Assembly (NCBI RefSeq): GCF_001720395.1
Contig: NZ_MDTU01000003.1
Span: 1-64,000 of the forward strand
Source of the DNA: Piscirickettsia litoralis
Lineage (GTDB): Bacteria > Pseudomonadota > Gammaproteobacteria > Piscirickettsiales > Piscirickettsiaceae
Direction: 5' to 3'
DNA length: 64,000 nt
Shown here: one piece after another, positions 40,665-49,048 of the stretch
Position numbering within the stretch: position 1 is the first letter of the stretch
How the letters are laid out: each line of letters begins with the position of its first letter
Made by a program: the position numbers and the translations under genes
The notes under the pieces: generated by a model
Told to the model about the DNA's origin: nothing
The model's input: the letters and a program-made list of their open reading frames with translations, nothing else
The model's database searches: none

Positions 40665-40880
40665 CCTTAAATAAATAAGGTGGTGCTTGGAATAATCCAA
40701 CCTAGCGTTTAGGTGGCGTAATAAACTTAACCGAGAAAAGGGTTAAGCCGAAAACCTTTACAGGTTATGGTGTGTTTCAATCAAACTTAATCGATTAAAA
40801 CAGAGTGCCTCTTTCGAGGATATTGTCTGGTGGTTTAGCGAACTCCAGATTAGCTCGTCGATGTATCGCGCGAAGCGATA
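40665..40880. other. Array of eight short hairpins upstream of the DNA-metabolism operon
   Basis: Consecutive inverted repeats lie at 40665-40680, 40687-40700, 40701-40713, 40726-40747 (CTTAACC/GGTTAAG), 40753-40766, 40808-40819, 40827-40848 and 40864-40880 (TATCGC/GCGATA). There is no ORF. The array lies between divergent genes and would be the 5' leader if the minus-strand operon starts near 40900. It could be a structured RNA or a DNA site of folded single strands. Confidence 0.55.
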
Positions 40881-41028
40881 ACAAGTAGTCTCATCCTAAC
40901 AAAGATATTTTTTTATGTAAACCGAGAGTGCTGCACAAAAGTGGTCATTTAGCCCCAATGGTTGCCTTCTACTCCCTTTTAAACTGTGTTCTAGCGGCAT
41001 TGAAATATCAAGAAACTAGGAGAGGAAT

Positions 41029-41634
41029 ATGGCCGATAAGCGAAAAGCGCTCCAATCAAAACCTGTACTTAAACGCCCCATTAAGCTCAATACCTTACAA
41101 GCACAACGCATTTATCATGACCGTTTTCGTTTTGTCTCAAATTCATTGTTTAGCCTAAGCGTCATATTGCGTGTTATTGGCCAAGAAGATGATATTGACA
41201 CATTAGAAGATATGATCTTGGGCTACTTTAATAAAGCAGAAACAGAATTAAAAGACTCGATTAATCGTTATAAAGAATTAATTAAATCTCAAGGTATTCA
41301 AGAAATACCCACTTATAGCGAACCGTTGGAGGCCACCATCGAGGTGAACTCACCACTGGTCTTTCGTTTGATTAATACCTTTCAAACAATGGACGTAACC
41401 ATCCAGCTCATAGACGCTTTGTGGTTTTCTGGTGCTTTACGAGACAAGCAGCACTGCGCGGCACATGGCGAATGTATTTCTCATATGAATAAATTTTTAG
41501 GTCGTGTCACCAATATCGAAAAACGCGCCCGCAATGCCGCACGACAAAAAGGCAAATCAGAAGAAGTAAGCGAAGAAGCTCCGAAAGTTGAAAGTCAACC
41601 TCAAGAGCAAGAATCTAATCAAAAAGTTGCATAA
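41029..41634 (+). CDS. DUF1845-like protein of integrative/conjugative elements
   Basis: 201 residues. LQAQRIYHDRFRFV, a helical middle with YFNKAETELKDSINRYKEL, then YSEPLEATIEVNSPLVFRLINTFQTMD and LIDALWFSGAL recall the DUF1845 (PFL_4669) family of conjugative elements. The C-terminal 30 residues are Glu/Gln-rich and disordered. CTAGGAGAGG precedes the ATG. It leads a plus-strand run with the TraC-like ATPase at 41646. Confidence 0.5.
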   Translation: MADKRKALQSKPVLKRPIKLNTLQAQRIYHDRFRFVSNSLFSLSVILRVIGQEDDIDTLEDMILGYFNKAETELKDSINRYKELIKSQGIQEIPTYSEPLEATIEVNSPLVFRLINTFQTMDVTIQLIDALWFSGALRDKQHCAAHGECISHMNKFLGRVTNIEKRARNAARQKGKSEEVSEEAPKVESQPQEQESNQKVA

Positions 41635-41645
41635 GGAAAAAGATC

Positions 41646-42680
41646 ATGACAAGTAAAACAATCATTATCGACGAACAATGGAACGAAAATAGCCCAAAAA
41701 CTGAGAGCATGCTCAAAAATCACAACAAAAATAAAGATGCTCCGGCTATCATAGCCAGCTCGCCCCCAATGGACTTCAACCTTACCAATCTATTCAATAA
41801 AGAAGATAAAACTGCTTCAAATATGTTGATTACAGGAGAATCTGGCGCAGGTAAAACTTTTGAGCTTAAGACTCTAATAAAAAAGCTAAGCTCTCAAGGT
41901 GCAAAAGTCTTAATTCTTGATGTGGGTCACTCTTTTGCAGAGCTAGTTGCAAAACTTGGCGGACAAACGATTCAACATCCTTTTACATCAAATTTTGACA
42001 GCTACTGCCACCCTGTTTTTACCAGTTTGTTAGAAGAAACAAACAATGCTGACGAATTTGAACAGCATTCAACACTCATTGCTGAACTTGTTTATTATAT
42101 CGCAGGCGGTAATTTAGCTTTGCAAGGAAGTTTTGAAAATTATAAAAATACGCTGGTTTCAATTGTGAAAAGTGCATTTGAGCAATACCGGGAACCCAAC
42201 TTCATTTCTAACCTGATTTTCGCCTGTGAAGAAATGAGCTATGGGAATAAGCAAGCATCGACGCTCTTTGAGCGACTTTCAGAAGCAGAAGCAAACTATC
42301 AAAAAATTTACAGTAACAAAAGAAAGATTGACTTTAGTCAAGATATTATCCATATCGGCGATAATCACTATTTTTCAGAGTTATCAAAAAAGAAAAACCA
42401 ATTCGCTGTGTTTCTCTGCTTTTTAGCCTTACGCTACCGCCTCGCCAACCCTCAAACCCCGATTGTAATTTGTATTGACGAGATTATTCGATTTGATGCA
42501 ATTACTCACTTACTCCCCTTAATTAACACTTATCAGGTCAGTGTTGTTGCAACATCGCAGCCACATGACGACTTAGAGAAGTACAAAAAAGAGTTTCAGT
42601 GCCAAGTTGAAGTTACTGCTCCTAACGGTAAGGCTCCATCGAATAGGCAGCATTTGCAAGTTATCCGTACAAGTGCATAA
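41646..42680 (+). CDS. Stand-alone TraC/VirB4-like ATPase domain
   Basis: 344 residues. Walker A is MLITGESGAGKTFELKTL, followed by AKVLILDVGHSFAELVAKLGG. That is clearly related to the TraC encoded at 57896, which reads AAESGSGKSFF and VWVIDVGRSYEKLVNTLGG. Walker B is PIVICIDEI. It contains only the motor half; the N-terminal TraC/VirB4 part is missing and no trace of it is found upstream, so it is a deliberate short protein or an old paralogue. It might power plasmid DNA handling or modulate the pilus motor. Confidence 0.7.
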   Translation: MTSKTIIIDEQWNENSPKTESMLKNHNKNKDAPAIIASSPPMDFNLTNLFNKEDKTASNMLITGESGAGKTFELKTLIKKLSSQGAKVLILDVGHSFAELVAKLGGQTIQHPFTSNFDSYCHPVFTSLLEETNNADEFEQHSTLIAELVYYIAGGNLALQGSFENYKNTLVSIVKSAFEQYREPNFISNLIFACEEMSYGNKQASTLFERLSEAEANYQKIYSNKRKIDFSQDIIHIGDNHYFSELSKKKNQFAVFLCFLALRYRLANPQTPIVICIDEIIRFDAITHLLPLINTYQVSVVATSQPHDDLEKYKKEFQCQVEVTAPNGKAPSNRQHLQVIRTSA

Positions 42681-42701
42681 ACCAAACGATTAAAGGTTAA
42701 T

Positions 42702-42721
42702 GGGCTGTGTCAATACAGCCC
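42702..42721 (+). terminator. Hairpin between the ATPase and Phd-like genes
   Basis: GGGCTGT (42702-42708) with ACAGCCC (42715-42721). No T-run follows, so it may be an mRNA end-protector or weak pause rather than a true terminator. Confidence 0.45.
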
Positions 42722-42743
42722 CAAGATATAAGGGAAGAATAGA

Positions 42744-42947
42744 ATGAATACAGCAATGTGCCAAGCCTATCAACATGCCAAACGCCAGCAGGCCAAAGTG
42801 ACAAACAAAGCAGGTGAAGTGCTTCTGACCATTAGTGTTTCAGAGCTTCAAAAAAACCTGAAGCAAATCGTTAACATGCTAGATCGAGGGGTCTTTATTG
42901 AAATTCAAAAACGCAACCGAAAAATAGCAATGCTTGTTCCTTATTAA
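42744..42947 (+). CDS. Orphan Phd/YefM-like antitoxin
   Basis: 67 residues. ISVSELQKNLKQIVNMLDRGVFIEIQKRNRKIAMLVPY matches the Phd DNA-binding fold almost to its end; the toxin-binding tail is missing. AAGGGAAG precedes the ATG. No toxin gene follows; the next gene encodes an exported protein. Probably a small repressor. Confidence 0.7.
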   Translation: MNTAMCQAYQHAKRQQAKVTNKAGEVLLTISVSELQKNLKQIVNMLDRGVFIEIQKRNRKIAMLVPY

Positions 42948-42979
42948 ACAATAAATTTATACATCAAAAGGGGGAAACC

Positions 42980-43723
42980 ATGAAAACCTTTACAAAGTAC
43001 TTAATCACATTGAGCACAATTATTATTGTAGCAGCATCATCTCACGCTGCCTCAATAAGCAATGAACCACAGCTAATCAAAGATGAAGCTCTTCAAACTG
43101 CTATGGATAATGCCAACAAAAAAACTATCAACAGATATGTTGAAGGCTTAATTAGGCAAATTATCAATGAAAAATACAATAATAACTTTGCCTTATCTGA
43201 AAACCAAAAAATTGCTAACCAAACAAATAGTAATGATGAGATTGCACTGGCTCACCAGTTTAAATCGATTCAGGCGAATGATAAATTCTACGCCTTAAGT
43301 AGAGCAATGCAAGTTGTAGACCCTGAAGGCTATCGCATAATCACTAACGAGCAACTCTTAAGACTAGCAATGGATAGGAAAAATGCACTCAACAAACAAA
43401 CACACTTGCTTGAAAAAATAGAGCGCAATCAGGAAATTTTAATCAATGCCCTGAAAAACAGAAAAGCTAATTTTTTGAAGACAGGTTCCTTTGCGACAAG
43501 CTCTATCGCATCTCCAAGCACAGCGAATCCTTGTGGTGGCATTGAGTTGTTCGCTGGTGGTGCTCAACAACAATCTGCAACAGACCACCTTAAGCATATT
43601 GTCAGTGAGATTGAACAATATGATGAAACGAGTGACTCAGGCAAAATGAATATTTCTCATCCCTCCCAAGGCTTGAATAATGGCATTACTTATTTTTTTT
43701 CCAGGCAGCATAGAAGACCTTAA
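42980..43723 (+). CDS. Exported hypothetical protein, 247 aa
   Basis: Signal peptide of ~24 residues (YLITLSTIIIVAASSHA then A). The mature protein is helical with coiled stretches (NALNKQTHLLEKIERNQEILINALKNRK), then a Ser-rich linker and NPCGGIELFAGGAQQ. That short Gly/Cys segment resembles the one near the start of TraH (GGCGGVDLFGGS). GGGGGAAACC precedes the ATG. A transfer-related periplasmic role is plausible but unproven. Confidence 0.6.
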   Translation: MKTFTKYLITLSTIIIVAASSHAASISNEPQLIKDEALQTAMDNANKKTINRYVEGLIRQIINEKYNNNFALSENQKIANQTNSNDEIALAHQFKSIQANDKFYALSRAMQVVDPEGYRIITNEQLLRLAMDRKNALNKQTHLLEKIERNQEILINALKNRKANFLKTGSFATSSIASPSTANPCGGIELFAGGAQQQSATDHLKHIVSEIEQYDETSDSGKMNISHPSQGLNNGITYFFSRQHRRP

Positions 43724-43739
43724 ACAGTAGCCATCAACT

Positions 43740-43761
43740 AGCCCTTTTGAAAAGGGCTTTT
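43740..43761 (+). terminator. Intrinsic terminator
   Basis: AGCCCTTT/AAAGGGCT with a 3-nt loop followed by TTTTC, 15 bp after the exported-protein gene. Another perfect hairpin, GCGCTATAT/ATATAGCGC (43877-43900), lies just beyond the end of the convergent gene at 43907. Confidence 0.75.
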
Positions 43762-43906
43762 CTATCCTTTGATATAAGTAAATCTCCTTGTGATATATTT
43801 TAATGTACCTTTTGTATGCATGCAGATAAGAAACATCAAAGTGAAAGTCCATTTATTTAAGTTTAAGTCTTCCCAAGCGCTATATCTGAAAATATAGCGC
43901 CTACCC

Positions 43907-44302
43907 TTACTTTTCAGTTACCACCACGTGCGCTGTTCTTTTTTTCACTGTGAAAATGCAATACGCCGCATTAATAATCACAACCAACGAAAACATCAAA
44001 TAAACAAATCGCTCCCAAATTGGCGGCGACACGACTGTATTGTCATAAACGATCACACCAGCATAAGCAACTAAGCAGATAAACGACAATACCATTGCCA
44101 CGCATTTAATCGGCTTGCTATGCATCGCGATTGCCATCATAGATAGCAACGATGCTGCAATAATACAAACATCACTACCGAGGAAAAATATTCGTGCAGG
44201 AATGCTCAAACCATCAATGTTAAATAAATTAACCACCAGCCAAAAAGTAAAGGCGATACATACAAACGACTGAGAGATCAAAAACATAATAAACCCTATC
44301 AT
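43907..44302 (-). CDS. Four-span membrane protein, 131 aa
   Basis: Four hydrophobic segments at ~3-24, ~36-58, ~66-87 and ~98-118 with a short basic tail (VKKRTAHVVVTEK). Not recognised. It stands alone between a hairpin and a cluster of small minus-strand genes. Confidence 0.6.
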   Translation of the reverse strand: MIGFIMFLISQSFVCIAFTFWLVVNLFNIDGLSIPARIFFLGSDVCIIAASLLSMMAIAMHSKPIKCVAMVLSFICLVAYAGVIVYDNTVVSPPIWERFVYLMFSLVVIINAAYCIFTVKKRTAHVVVTEK

Positions 44303-44398
44303 TATCCATCACTGCGACAAAAGCAGTGCCTCCCTGATATTAAAAGATAACTTTTATCCGATCAATGAAAAACAAGCCCATACTTTAAGGGGCATATT

Positions 44399-44647
44399 TT
44401 AAAAGAAAAGTGCCTTAGCTTCTACAGCATCAACGCCATAACGATCACACAACTCTTGACGAGCACGTTCTCTTTCGGATTCTTTCGTCCCAAGAAAGTC
44501 ATGTATGGTCGCCAGCGCATTGTACTGAAACTTGAAGTCCAATTGTGACAAATACCGTGCAGTTTGTCGTTCCTTATTCTGGCGATTACGCTCAAAAATC
44601 TCAGCAATAAAAGCATCCATTTCATCACCTTTTCTGATTGTTTTCAT
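44399..44647 (-). CDS. Hypothetical small protein, 82 aa
   Basis: Helical and charged (FIAEIFERNRQNKERQTARYLSQ; ESERERARQELCDRYG). Not recognised. Last of five small overlapping or close genes; starts within the preceding stop (ATGA overlap of 4 nt). Confidence 0.55.
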   Translation of the reverse strand: MKTIRKGDEMDAFIAEIFERNRQNKERQTARYLSQLDFKFQYNALATIHDFLGTKESERERARQELCDRYGVDAVEAKALFF

Positions 44648-44871
44648 GACCGCGCCTCCTGTCCGTGTCGCTCATGCGGTATAAAAAATCGACCGCGCTC
44701 GCTCAATGCTTCACTAATCTCAAAAAGCAAGTTGCCTGAGAACTCAATATCCTCGTACTCGCCTTCTTTAGCCGCCATTTTGACGAACTCAATTTCACCA
44801 CAGACACGGAACAGCAACTCCTGTACGTTCTTGACATAGGCACGATAGCCTTCGGCAGTCGTTTTACGCAT
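44644..44871 (-). CDS. Hypothetical small protein, 75 aa
   Basis: Helical (YVKNVQELLFRVCGEIEFVKMAAKEG). Not recognised. Overlaps both neighbours by a few bases, a sign of translational coupling within the small-gene cluster. Confidence 0.55.
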   Translation of the reverse strand: MRKTTAEGYRAYVKNVQELLFRVCGEIEFVKMAAKEGEYEDIEFSGNLLFEISEALSERGRFFIPHERHGQEARS

Positions 44872-45064
44872 GACTCAACCCTCCATCATAATCTTCTAAC
44901 GTTCCTGTGATGTTGGCTTGCATCATCGCTTTAAAAAAAATATTGCAAAGCCGATCAAGATCACTGTTATTCACCGTATCTTTATCTTTGGCCAACCCCA
45001 GATAGGCAGTCACATAAATTGCATCGCGTGGATTGAGATTTATAGCAACAGTTTTGGTGCTCAT
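44864..45064 (-). CDS. Hypothetical small protein, 66 aa
   Basis: ATG 45064 is preferred to TTG 45079 because a GGGGGG Shine-Dalgarno lies 6 nt upstream. VAINLNPRDAIYVTAYLGLAKD and LDRLCNIFFKAMMQAN suggest an alpha/beta small regulator. Not recognised. Confidence 0.55.
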   Translation of the reverse strand: MSTKTVAINLNPRDAIYVTAYLGLAKDKDTVNNSDLDRLCNIFFKAMMQANITGTLEDYDGGLSHA

Positions 45065-45072
45065 AACCCCCC

Positions 45073-45294
45073 CTAACAACGACTTTTGTTGATCTGATTA
45101 AGTTCATAGGCTGCTTGGTCAAAGTCAGCCGCAATCAGGTGCAAAATACATTGATCTGAAGCTTCCAAGTTGAGTCGCTTAATGCCTCCTTCAATTTTTC
45201 TAAGCAGCGCACATGTGCGCGTCAGGTCAGCAGCAGAAAATTCCATACGAGCGACAGCCTGACCTTGATTATTTTTAGCAATAAATCCAGACAT
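45073..45294 (-). CDS. Hypothetical small protein, 73 aa
   Basis: Begins with a beta segment (AKNNQGQAVARMEFSAADL) followed by helices (CALLRKIEGGIKRLNLEAS). Not recognised. AGGGGAC precedes the ATG. Confidence 0.55.
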   Translation of the reverse strand: MSGFIAKNNQGQAVARMEFSAADLTRTCALLRKIEGGIKRLNLEASDQCILHLIAADFDQAAYELNQINKSRC

Positions 45295-45321
45295 GATAGT
45301 CCCCTTGATCTTGATGATGAG

Positions 45322-45543
45322 TTAACGTATTTCAGCACTGCATAAGCCCGTTACAATCACCTGCTTTGAGTGATTGTCAGGTTGTGACAATAAAGCTGGG
45401 GAATCTAACTGTTTCAAAATTCGCTGAGCTACTGGAATAGGTTGTTTCGCTCTGCTTTGAAGAAAATGCAGCATCGCACCAAGATCGCGGATGTCCGTTT
45501 TTGACAGTTGAAGAGATAAAGAGGGTTCGGTAGAATTACTCAT
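45322..45543 (-). CDS. Hypothetical small protein, 73 aa
   Basis: SLSLQLSKTDIRDLGAMLHFLQ resembles the opening of the 45073 protein (strand, then D-L/I-x-x helix), so the two may be paralogues. AAGGAG precedes the ATG and can pair with a CCTTA upstream in the leader. First gene of the cluster. Confidence 0.55.
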   Translation of the reverse strand: MSNSTEPSLSLQLSKTDIRDLGAMLHFLQSRAKQPIPVAQRILKQLDSPALLSQPDNHSKQVIVTGLCSAEIR

Positions 45544-45578
45544 GATGATCTCCTTAATCTTGAGTCTAAGGGATTGTC

Positions 45579-45620
45579 AAAGCCCCTTCAGTGTTGGTAG
45601 CGCGGAGGGGCTTTTTTTTT
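45579..45620 (+). terminator. Large stem-loop with T-run between divergent operons
   Basis: AAAGCCCCT (45579-45587) pairs with AGGGGCTTT (45606-45614) and nine T follow on the plus strand. As a plus-strand terminator it would shield trfA from read-through. On the minus strand it is part of the leader of the small-gene cluster. Confidence 0.6.
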
Positions 45621-45770
45621 GCAAGAAAGTAAACTTTCTCTATATGAGGCATTAAATCATAAGCTTACTTAAAAGTAAATAACTTTTTCTTTTAATTGTA
45701 TTTTTTTTTACTTTTAGGTAATCTTTATGCTAAAGTTATAGGCATGATAATAAAGAGAAGAGAGTAAACT

Positions 45771-45962
45771 ATGGACTATACCCTGAAAGAAGCTGCCGAT
45801 ATTGCTGGAGTAACGCCAACTAATTTAAGGATACTCTGCAAGAAAGGTACAATACCGGCAAAAAAAAGAGGCAATGTTTGGTTCATAAGTGAAACATCTC
45901 TAAATGGCTACCAACAGTTTATACGCAGAAATAAAACCTCTAAGGAACAGGACAATGGCTAA
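45771..45962 (+). CDS. Excisionase/MerR-like helix-turn-helix protein
   Basis: 63 residues forming one winged HTH (DYTLKEAADIAGVTPTNLRILCKKGTIPAKKRGNVWFIS) and a basic tail. Such proteins act as repressors or excisionases. It overlaps trfA by 8 nt, so it probably controls the TrfA replicon. AGAGAAGAGAG precedes the ATG. Confidence 0.7.
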   Translation: MDYTLKEAADIAGVTPTNLRILCKKGTIPAKKRGNVWFISETSLNGYQQFIRRNKTSKEQDNG

Positions 45963-46854
45963 AGAAGTTTCATCATCATCGATTGCAGAGATAATAAAAA
46001 ACATCGAACAGAAGGGTAAACACTCAAGTTTGAAAAAAAAGACTGTGTTTAATGATGATACAGCTCAAAAGCTAATGGCAATGAAACAGCCTTGCGATGT
46101 TATACCCTTTCCAGTACAGCCAAGTAATGACAAATCAATATTACCATATCACATATTAAGAAGCGCGTTATTTGGAATAGTAAAACGTGGTGCTCGTAAA
46201 GAGTTTAGAGTTAGTCCTGAGTCAATGAAGGGAGAAGAAATAGCCGCTTATGGCAGTGTCAAAATCAGGTACAGCGGCTATCAACTAGATCAAGCAGACC
46301 TGGATACCTGGATGTGCTGTTTGGAGTTAATTAAATCTCATGGGTTCGGTGCAACTGTTCATGTAACTCCATATGAAATGCTTACAACTATCGGAAGGCG
46401 CACAAACAATGAATCATATAAATGGCTTGATAAGAGTGTTAGAAGGTTAAATCAGGGAACAGTGGAAATAGAAGCTGGGAAACAGTCTTACTGTGGCCAT
46501 TTAATAGACACTTTCATTTATGACTCTGACCGTAAAAAATTTATCTTAAAAATTGACACAAAAATTTCACAACTATTTTCGAATAAGTCCTATACATTCC
46601 TTGAACGAGAAAAAAGAAAGAAGCTAAAGGGCGATTTAGCTAAATGGTTGTACGGTTATATTTTATCCCATGATACAAAAAACAATGTCCATTGTATCTC
46701 GTTAGAAAAAATTCGTAAGCTATGCGGCAGCCAATCACCAATGAGAAACTTTAAAATATCGTTACAGAATGCCATCAAGCAACTCGAAAAAGAAGGAAAT
46801 GAAATTGCAAAAGGCTATATTGAAGATGGAAAGTTATACATAACTAGACTGTAG
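45955..46854 (+). CDS. trfA: TrfA-family plasmid replication initiator
   Basis: 299 residues from ATG 45955, inside the end of the HTH gene (AAGGAACAGGAC before it). LPYHILRSALFGIV, VKIRYSGYQLDQADLDTWMCCLELIKSHGFG and YEMLTTIGRR...YKWLDKSVRRLNQGTVEI are the TrfA signatures: two winged-helix domains binding iterons. Twelve iterons lie directly downstream, so this is a complete IncP-like replicon module, distinct from the RepL-like one at 20.6 kb. Confidence 0.92.
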   Translation: MAKEVSSSSIAEIIKNIEQKGKHSSLKKKTVFNDDTAQKLMAMKQPCDVIPFPVQPSNDKSILPYHILRSALFGIVKRGARKEFRVSPESMKGEEIAAYGSVKIRYSGYQLDQADLDTWMCCLELIKSHGFGATVHVTPYEMLTTIGRRTNNESYKWLDKSVRRLNQGTVEIEAGKQSYCGHLIDTFIYDSDRKKFILKIDTKISQLFSNKSYTFLEREKRKKLKGDLAKWLYGYILSHDTKNNVHCISLEKIRKLCGSQSPMRNFKISLQNAIKQLEKEGNEIAKGYIEDGKLYITRL

Positions 46855-46916
46855 GCACACTTTTGAAACAATTTAGATATTATCTAGCTTTTGTTGGTTT
46901 ATCTCAATTCTTGCAG

Positions 46917-47372
46917 TATCGACATATCAAATGCAGGACTTAATCATCATCATAAACTTTTATTTAATCAAAGTAGTAGCTATTGCTTTTCTACTGGGCA
47001 GGTTCTTCGCATACAAAGCTATCGACATATCAAATGCAAAACAAAAAACAATATGTATATCAATAGGTAAGGCCACATTGTCCTTTGAAACTATCGACAT
47101 ATCAAATGCAAACTAAATATAATCAGCTCATAAACTACTTTTATATTCATATAGATAGCAACATTTCTACCAAATTATCGACATATCAAGTGCAAAACTA
47201 TCGACATATCAAATGCAACTATCGACATATCAGATGCAGAATGTGTCGACATATCAAATGCATCTATCGACATATCAAGTGCAAATCTATCGACATATCA
47301 AATGCACTATCGACATATCAAATGCAAATCTATCGACATATCAAATGCAAAATTATCGACATATCAAATGCA
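46917..47372. repeat. oriV: Twelve 19-bp iterons downstream of trfA (oriV)
   Basis: The unit TATCGACATATCAAATGCA occurs twelve times in direct orientation. Three copies are spaced (starting ~46917, 47022, 47091), then nine are clustered from ~47175 to 47372 with 2-5 bp gaps, giving a 21-24 bp period. Variants differ at one base (G for A in CAAGTG; TGTCGAC). This is a TrfA-type iteron origin. Open frames across it on both strands merely reflect the repeat. AT-rich DNA to about 47480 follows and may be the melting region. No perfect DnaA box is seen. Confidence 0.92.
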
Positions 47373-47492
47373 AATCTTTTATTGAAATCAAGCATAACCC
47401 TATAATTATCAACATGTTTAAGACGATCAATTTTCTCTATAAGCTCTTATAAGCTTTTATAAAAATAGAATAGGAGAAAGAATGCCTTCGCC

Positions 47493-48269
47493 CTACTCCA
47501 CTGTCACTAAAATTTCAGCCATCAATTCTTTAAAACGAGAGTCGTACCAATGAGGCTGAACTTCACTTGGTGACTGAGGGTGCTGTTTATTTTCTCCGTA
47601 CTTCAATCCTTTGTCAGTAATGGACTTGAAGGTTTTTTCTTTACCGCTTTTTCCTGTACGCTTATTCGTTTGCAAAAAGCCATGCTCTAATAACAGCTTA
47701 TTGATTTTTTGTGCTGAATAATTGAGTTGATGTTTTTTGATGAGGTCAGACAGCGCATAAGAGACTTGAGCTTCGACATATTCTGGAAGCATGGTTGTCG
47801 TAATTCCATTGCTTTCACACAACTTCTGCGCCATTAACAACTTTCCAGAGTCAGAGACATTGAGAAAACCTGCCAAAGTTTGCATTGCCGCCGCATCTCG
47901 TTTGAATTTTAGCTCTTGCTCTAGAGATTGCAGTCGCAATTGCTCTTCAGGTACAGGGGGTGATGTAGGCTTGCTTTCCATCTCATTAAAGGCTTGAATA
48001 TAGCGTTCACGAAATTGCATTGCTTTTTCGTTGTTATATCCCATTGCAAGCATAGTGAAACCATCTTTGGTGATCTGGTAAATAGGTTTGTTTTCAACTT
48101 CAAAAAAACGCTTGAAGTTGTCCTCTTTAAAATTTTGGCTGCACTGCAAGGTGTCAATGTCATGAATAACGTTATCGTGGTCTAACTCAAAGACTTTTGC
48201 AACTTTGTGTGATGTCGTAACTGCATGTCCGTCATGGACTTCGACCAAATCTGTAATGAGATTGAGCAT
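47493..48269 (-). CDS. Rha-family phage-type regulatory protein
   Basis: 258 residues. The N-terminal Rha domain (HAVTTSHKVAKVFELDHDNVIHDI, then FKRFFEV...YQITKDGFTMLAMGYNNEKAMQFRERYIQAFN) is unmistakable. A C-terminal antirepressor-like domain (KINKLLLEHGFLQTNKRTGKSGKEK) ends the protein. Rha proteins regulate phage or mobile-element genes. Stands alone next to the oriV. Confidence 0.88.
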   Translation of the reverse strand: MLNLITDLVEVHDGHAVTTSHKVAKVFELDHDNVIHDIDTLQCSQNFKEDNFKRFFEVENKPIYQITKDGFTMLAMGYNNEKAMQFRERYIQAFNEMESKPTSPPVPEEQLRLQSLEQELKFKRDAAAMQTLAGFLNVSDSGKLLMAQKLCESNGITTTMLPEYVEAQVSYALSDLIKKHQLNYSAQKINKLLLEHGFLQTNKRTGKSGKEKTFKSITDKGLKYGENKQHPQSPSEVQPHWYDSRFKELMAEILVTVE

Positions 48270-48395
48270 CTTTTGGCCTCACTTTTTCACTTATCTTTAA
48301 TATTAACATTTTTAGCGATAAATAGAGAAATAGCCTGCTTTGCTCAAGGCTGCTATAATGCGCTTTCAATATTAACCGCGATTCGAGGTGTAAAT

Positions 48396-48593
48396 ATGCG
48401 GAAAATAGCAGTAATTTTTCCTATTATTTTGATGTTGGGTTCTAGTTGGGCTTCTGATAGCACCACAACTAGTAAGTTTAAACAATGGGCAGGCAAAGCT
48501 GAAACAGCAACGAGCCATGCTTGGCAAAGTACCAAAAGTGGTACAAAAAAGCTGTGGGATAAGATGCATTCTAAGAAAAAATCAGACTCGTGA
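48396..48593 (+). CDS. Small exported protein, 65 aa
   Basis: From ATG 48396 the product has a signal peptide (IAVIFPIILMLGSSWA) and a ~45-residue basic mature part with KQWAGKAETATSHAWQSTKSGTKKLWDKM. The long frame reaching back to 48225 is not credible. Six nt before the next gene, so cotranscribed. Unknown function. Confidence 0.6.
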   Translation: MRKIAVIFPIILMLGSSWASDSTTTSKFKQWAGKAETATSHAWQSTKSGTKKLWDKMHSKKKSDS

Positions 48594-48599
48594 GGCTGT

Positions 48600-48971
48600 A
48601 TGGCGAAAAATGATGATATGAGGCGACTAGCCGAATGGTTGGTGAAAATTGCTGCTAAAGACCCTCTGGGCCAGCATGTGAAGTTGCTTGGTGTGGGCTT
48701 TGGCGTGTTTCTGGTGATACTATGGATTTACACTTTGTTGAAGAGTGGTTTTGGCCCGAGCTTTAATTTGGCCGTAGTTTTTTCTTTAGGCTTATTTTTC
48801 CTGACGAAGCGTTATGGTACGCGGCTATTAAGAGCTAAAGAAGGAAAGCTACAACCGGATTTCAACGATTCACGCCTTTATTTCATTGCTGGACGTGCAC
48901 TTAAGCTTTTTACTTTGAGTATGATTTCTTCTTATGCAGCAATGCTTGTAGTATCCGTATTTTCTTCATAG
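48600..48971 (+). CDS. Membrane protein, 123 aa
   Basis: Three or four hydrophobic segments (~28-48, ~53-68, ~95-120) with a soluble basic loop. Not recognised. Between a small exported protein and a lipoprotein in the same direction; the three may form an envelope operon. Confidence 0.6.
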   Translation: MAKNDDMRRLAEWLVKIAAKDPLGQHVKLLGVGFGVFLVILWIYTLLKSGFGPSFNLAVVFSLGLFFLTKRYGTRLLRAKEGKLQPDFNDSRLYFIAGRALKLFTLSMISSYAAMLVVSVFSS

Positions 48972-49048
48972 AGTGTGCCCACCGAGCATCTTTGTCGGCT
49001 TCCTGTATAATGGCCTTCATAAAACATTAATCTTAACAAGGAGTTACG

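Noticed and set aside
46917-47372. CRISPR-like repeat array
   Set aside because: Gaps between the 19-bp repeats are only 2-5 bp in the cluster, there are no spacers of constant length, and trfA is adjacent; these are replication iterons.
47085-47452. Repetitive open frames rich in YRHIKC/STYQMQ
   Set aside because: Translation of the iterons; no start signals or independent support.
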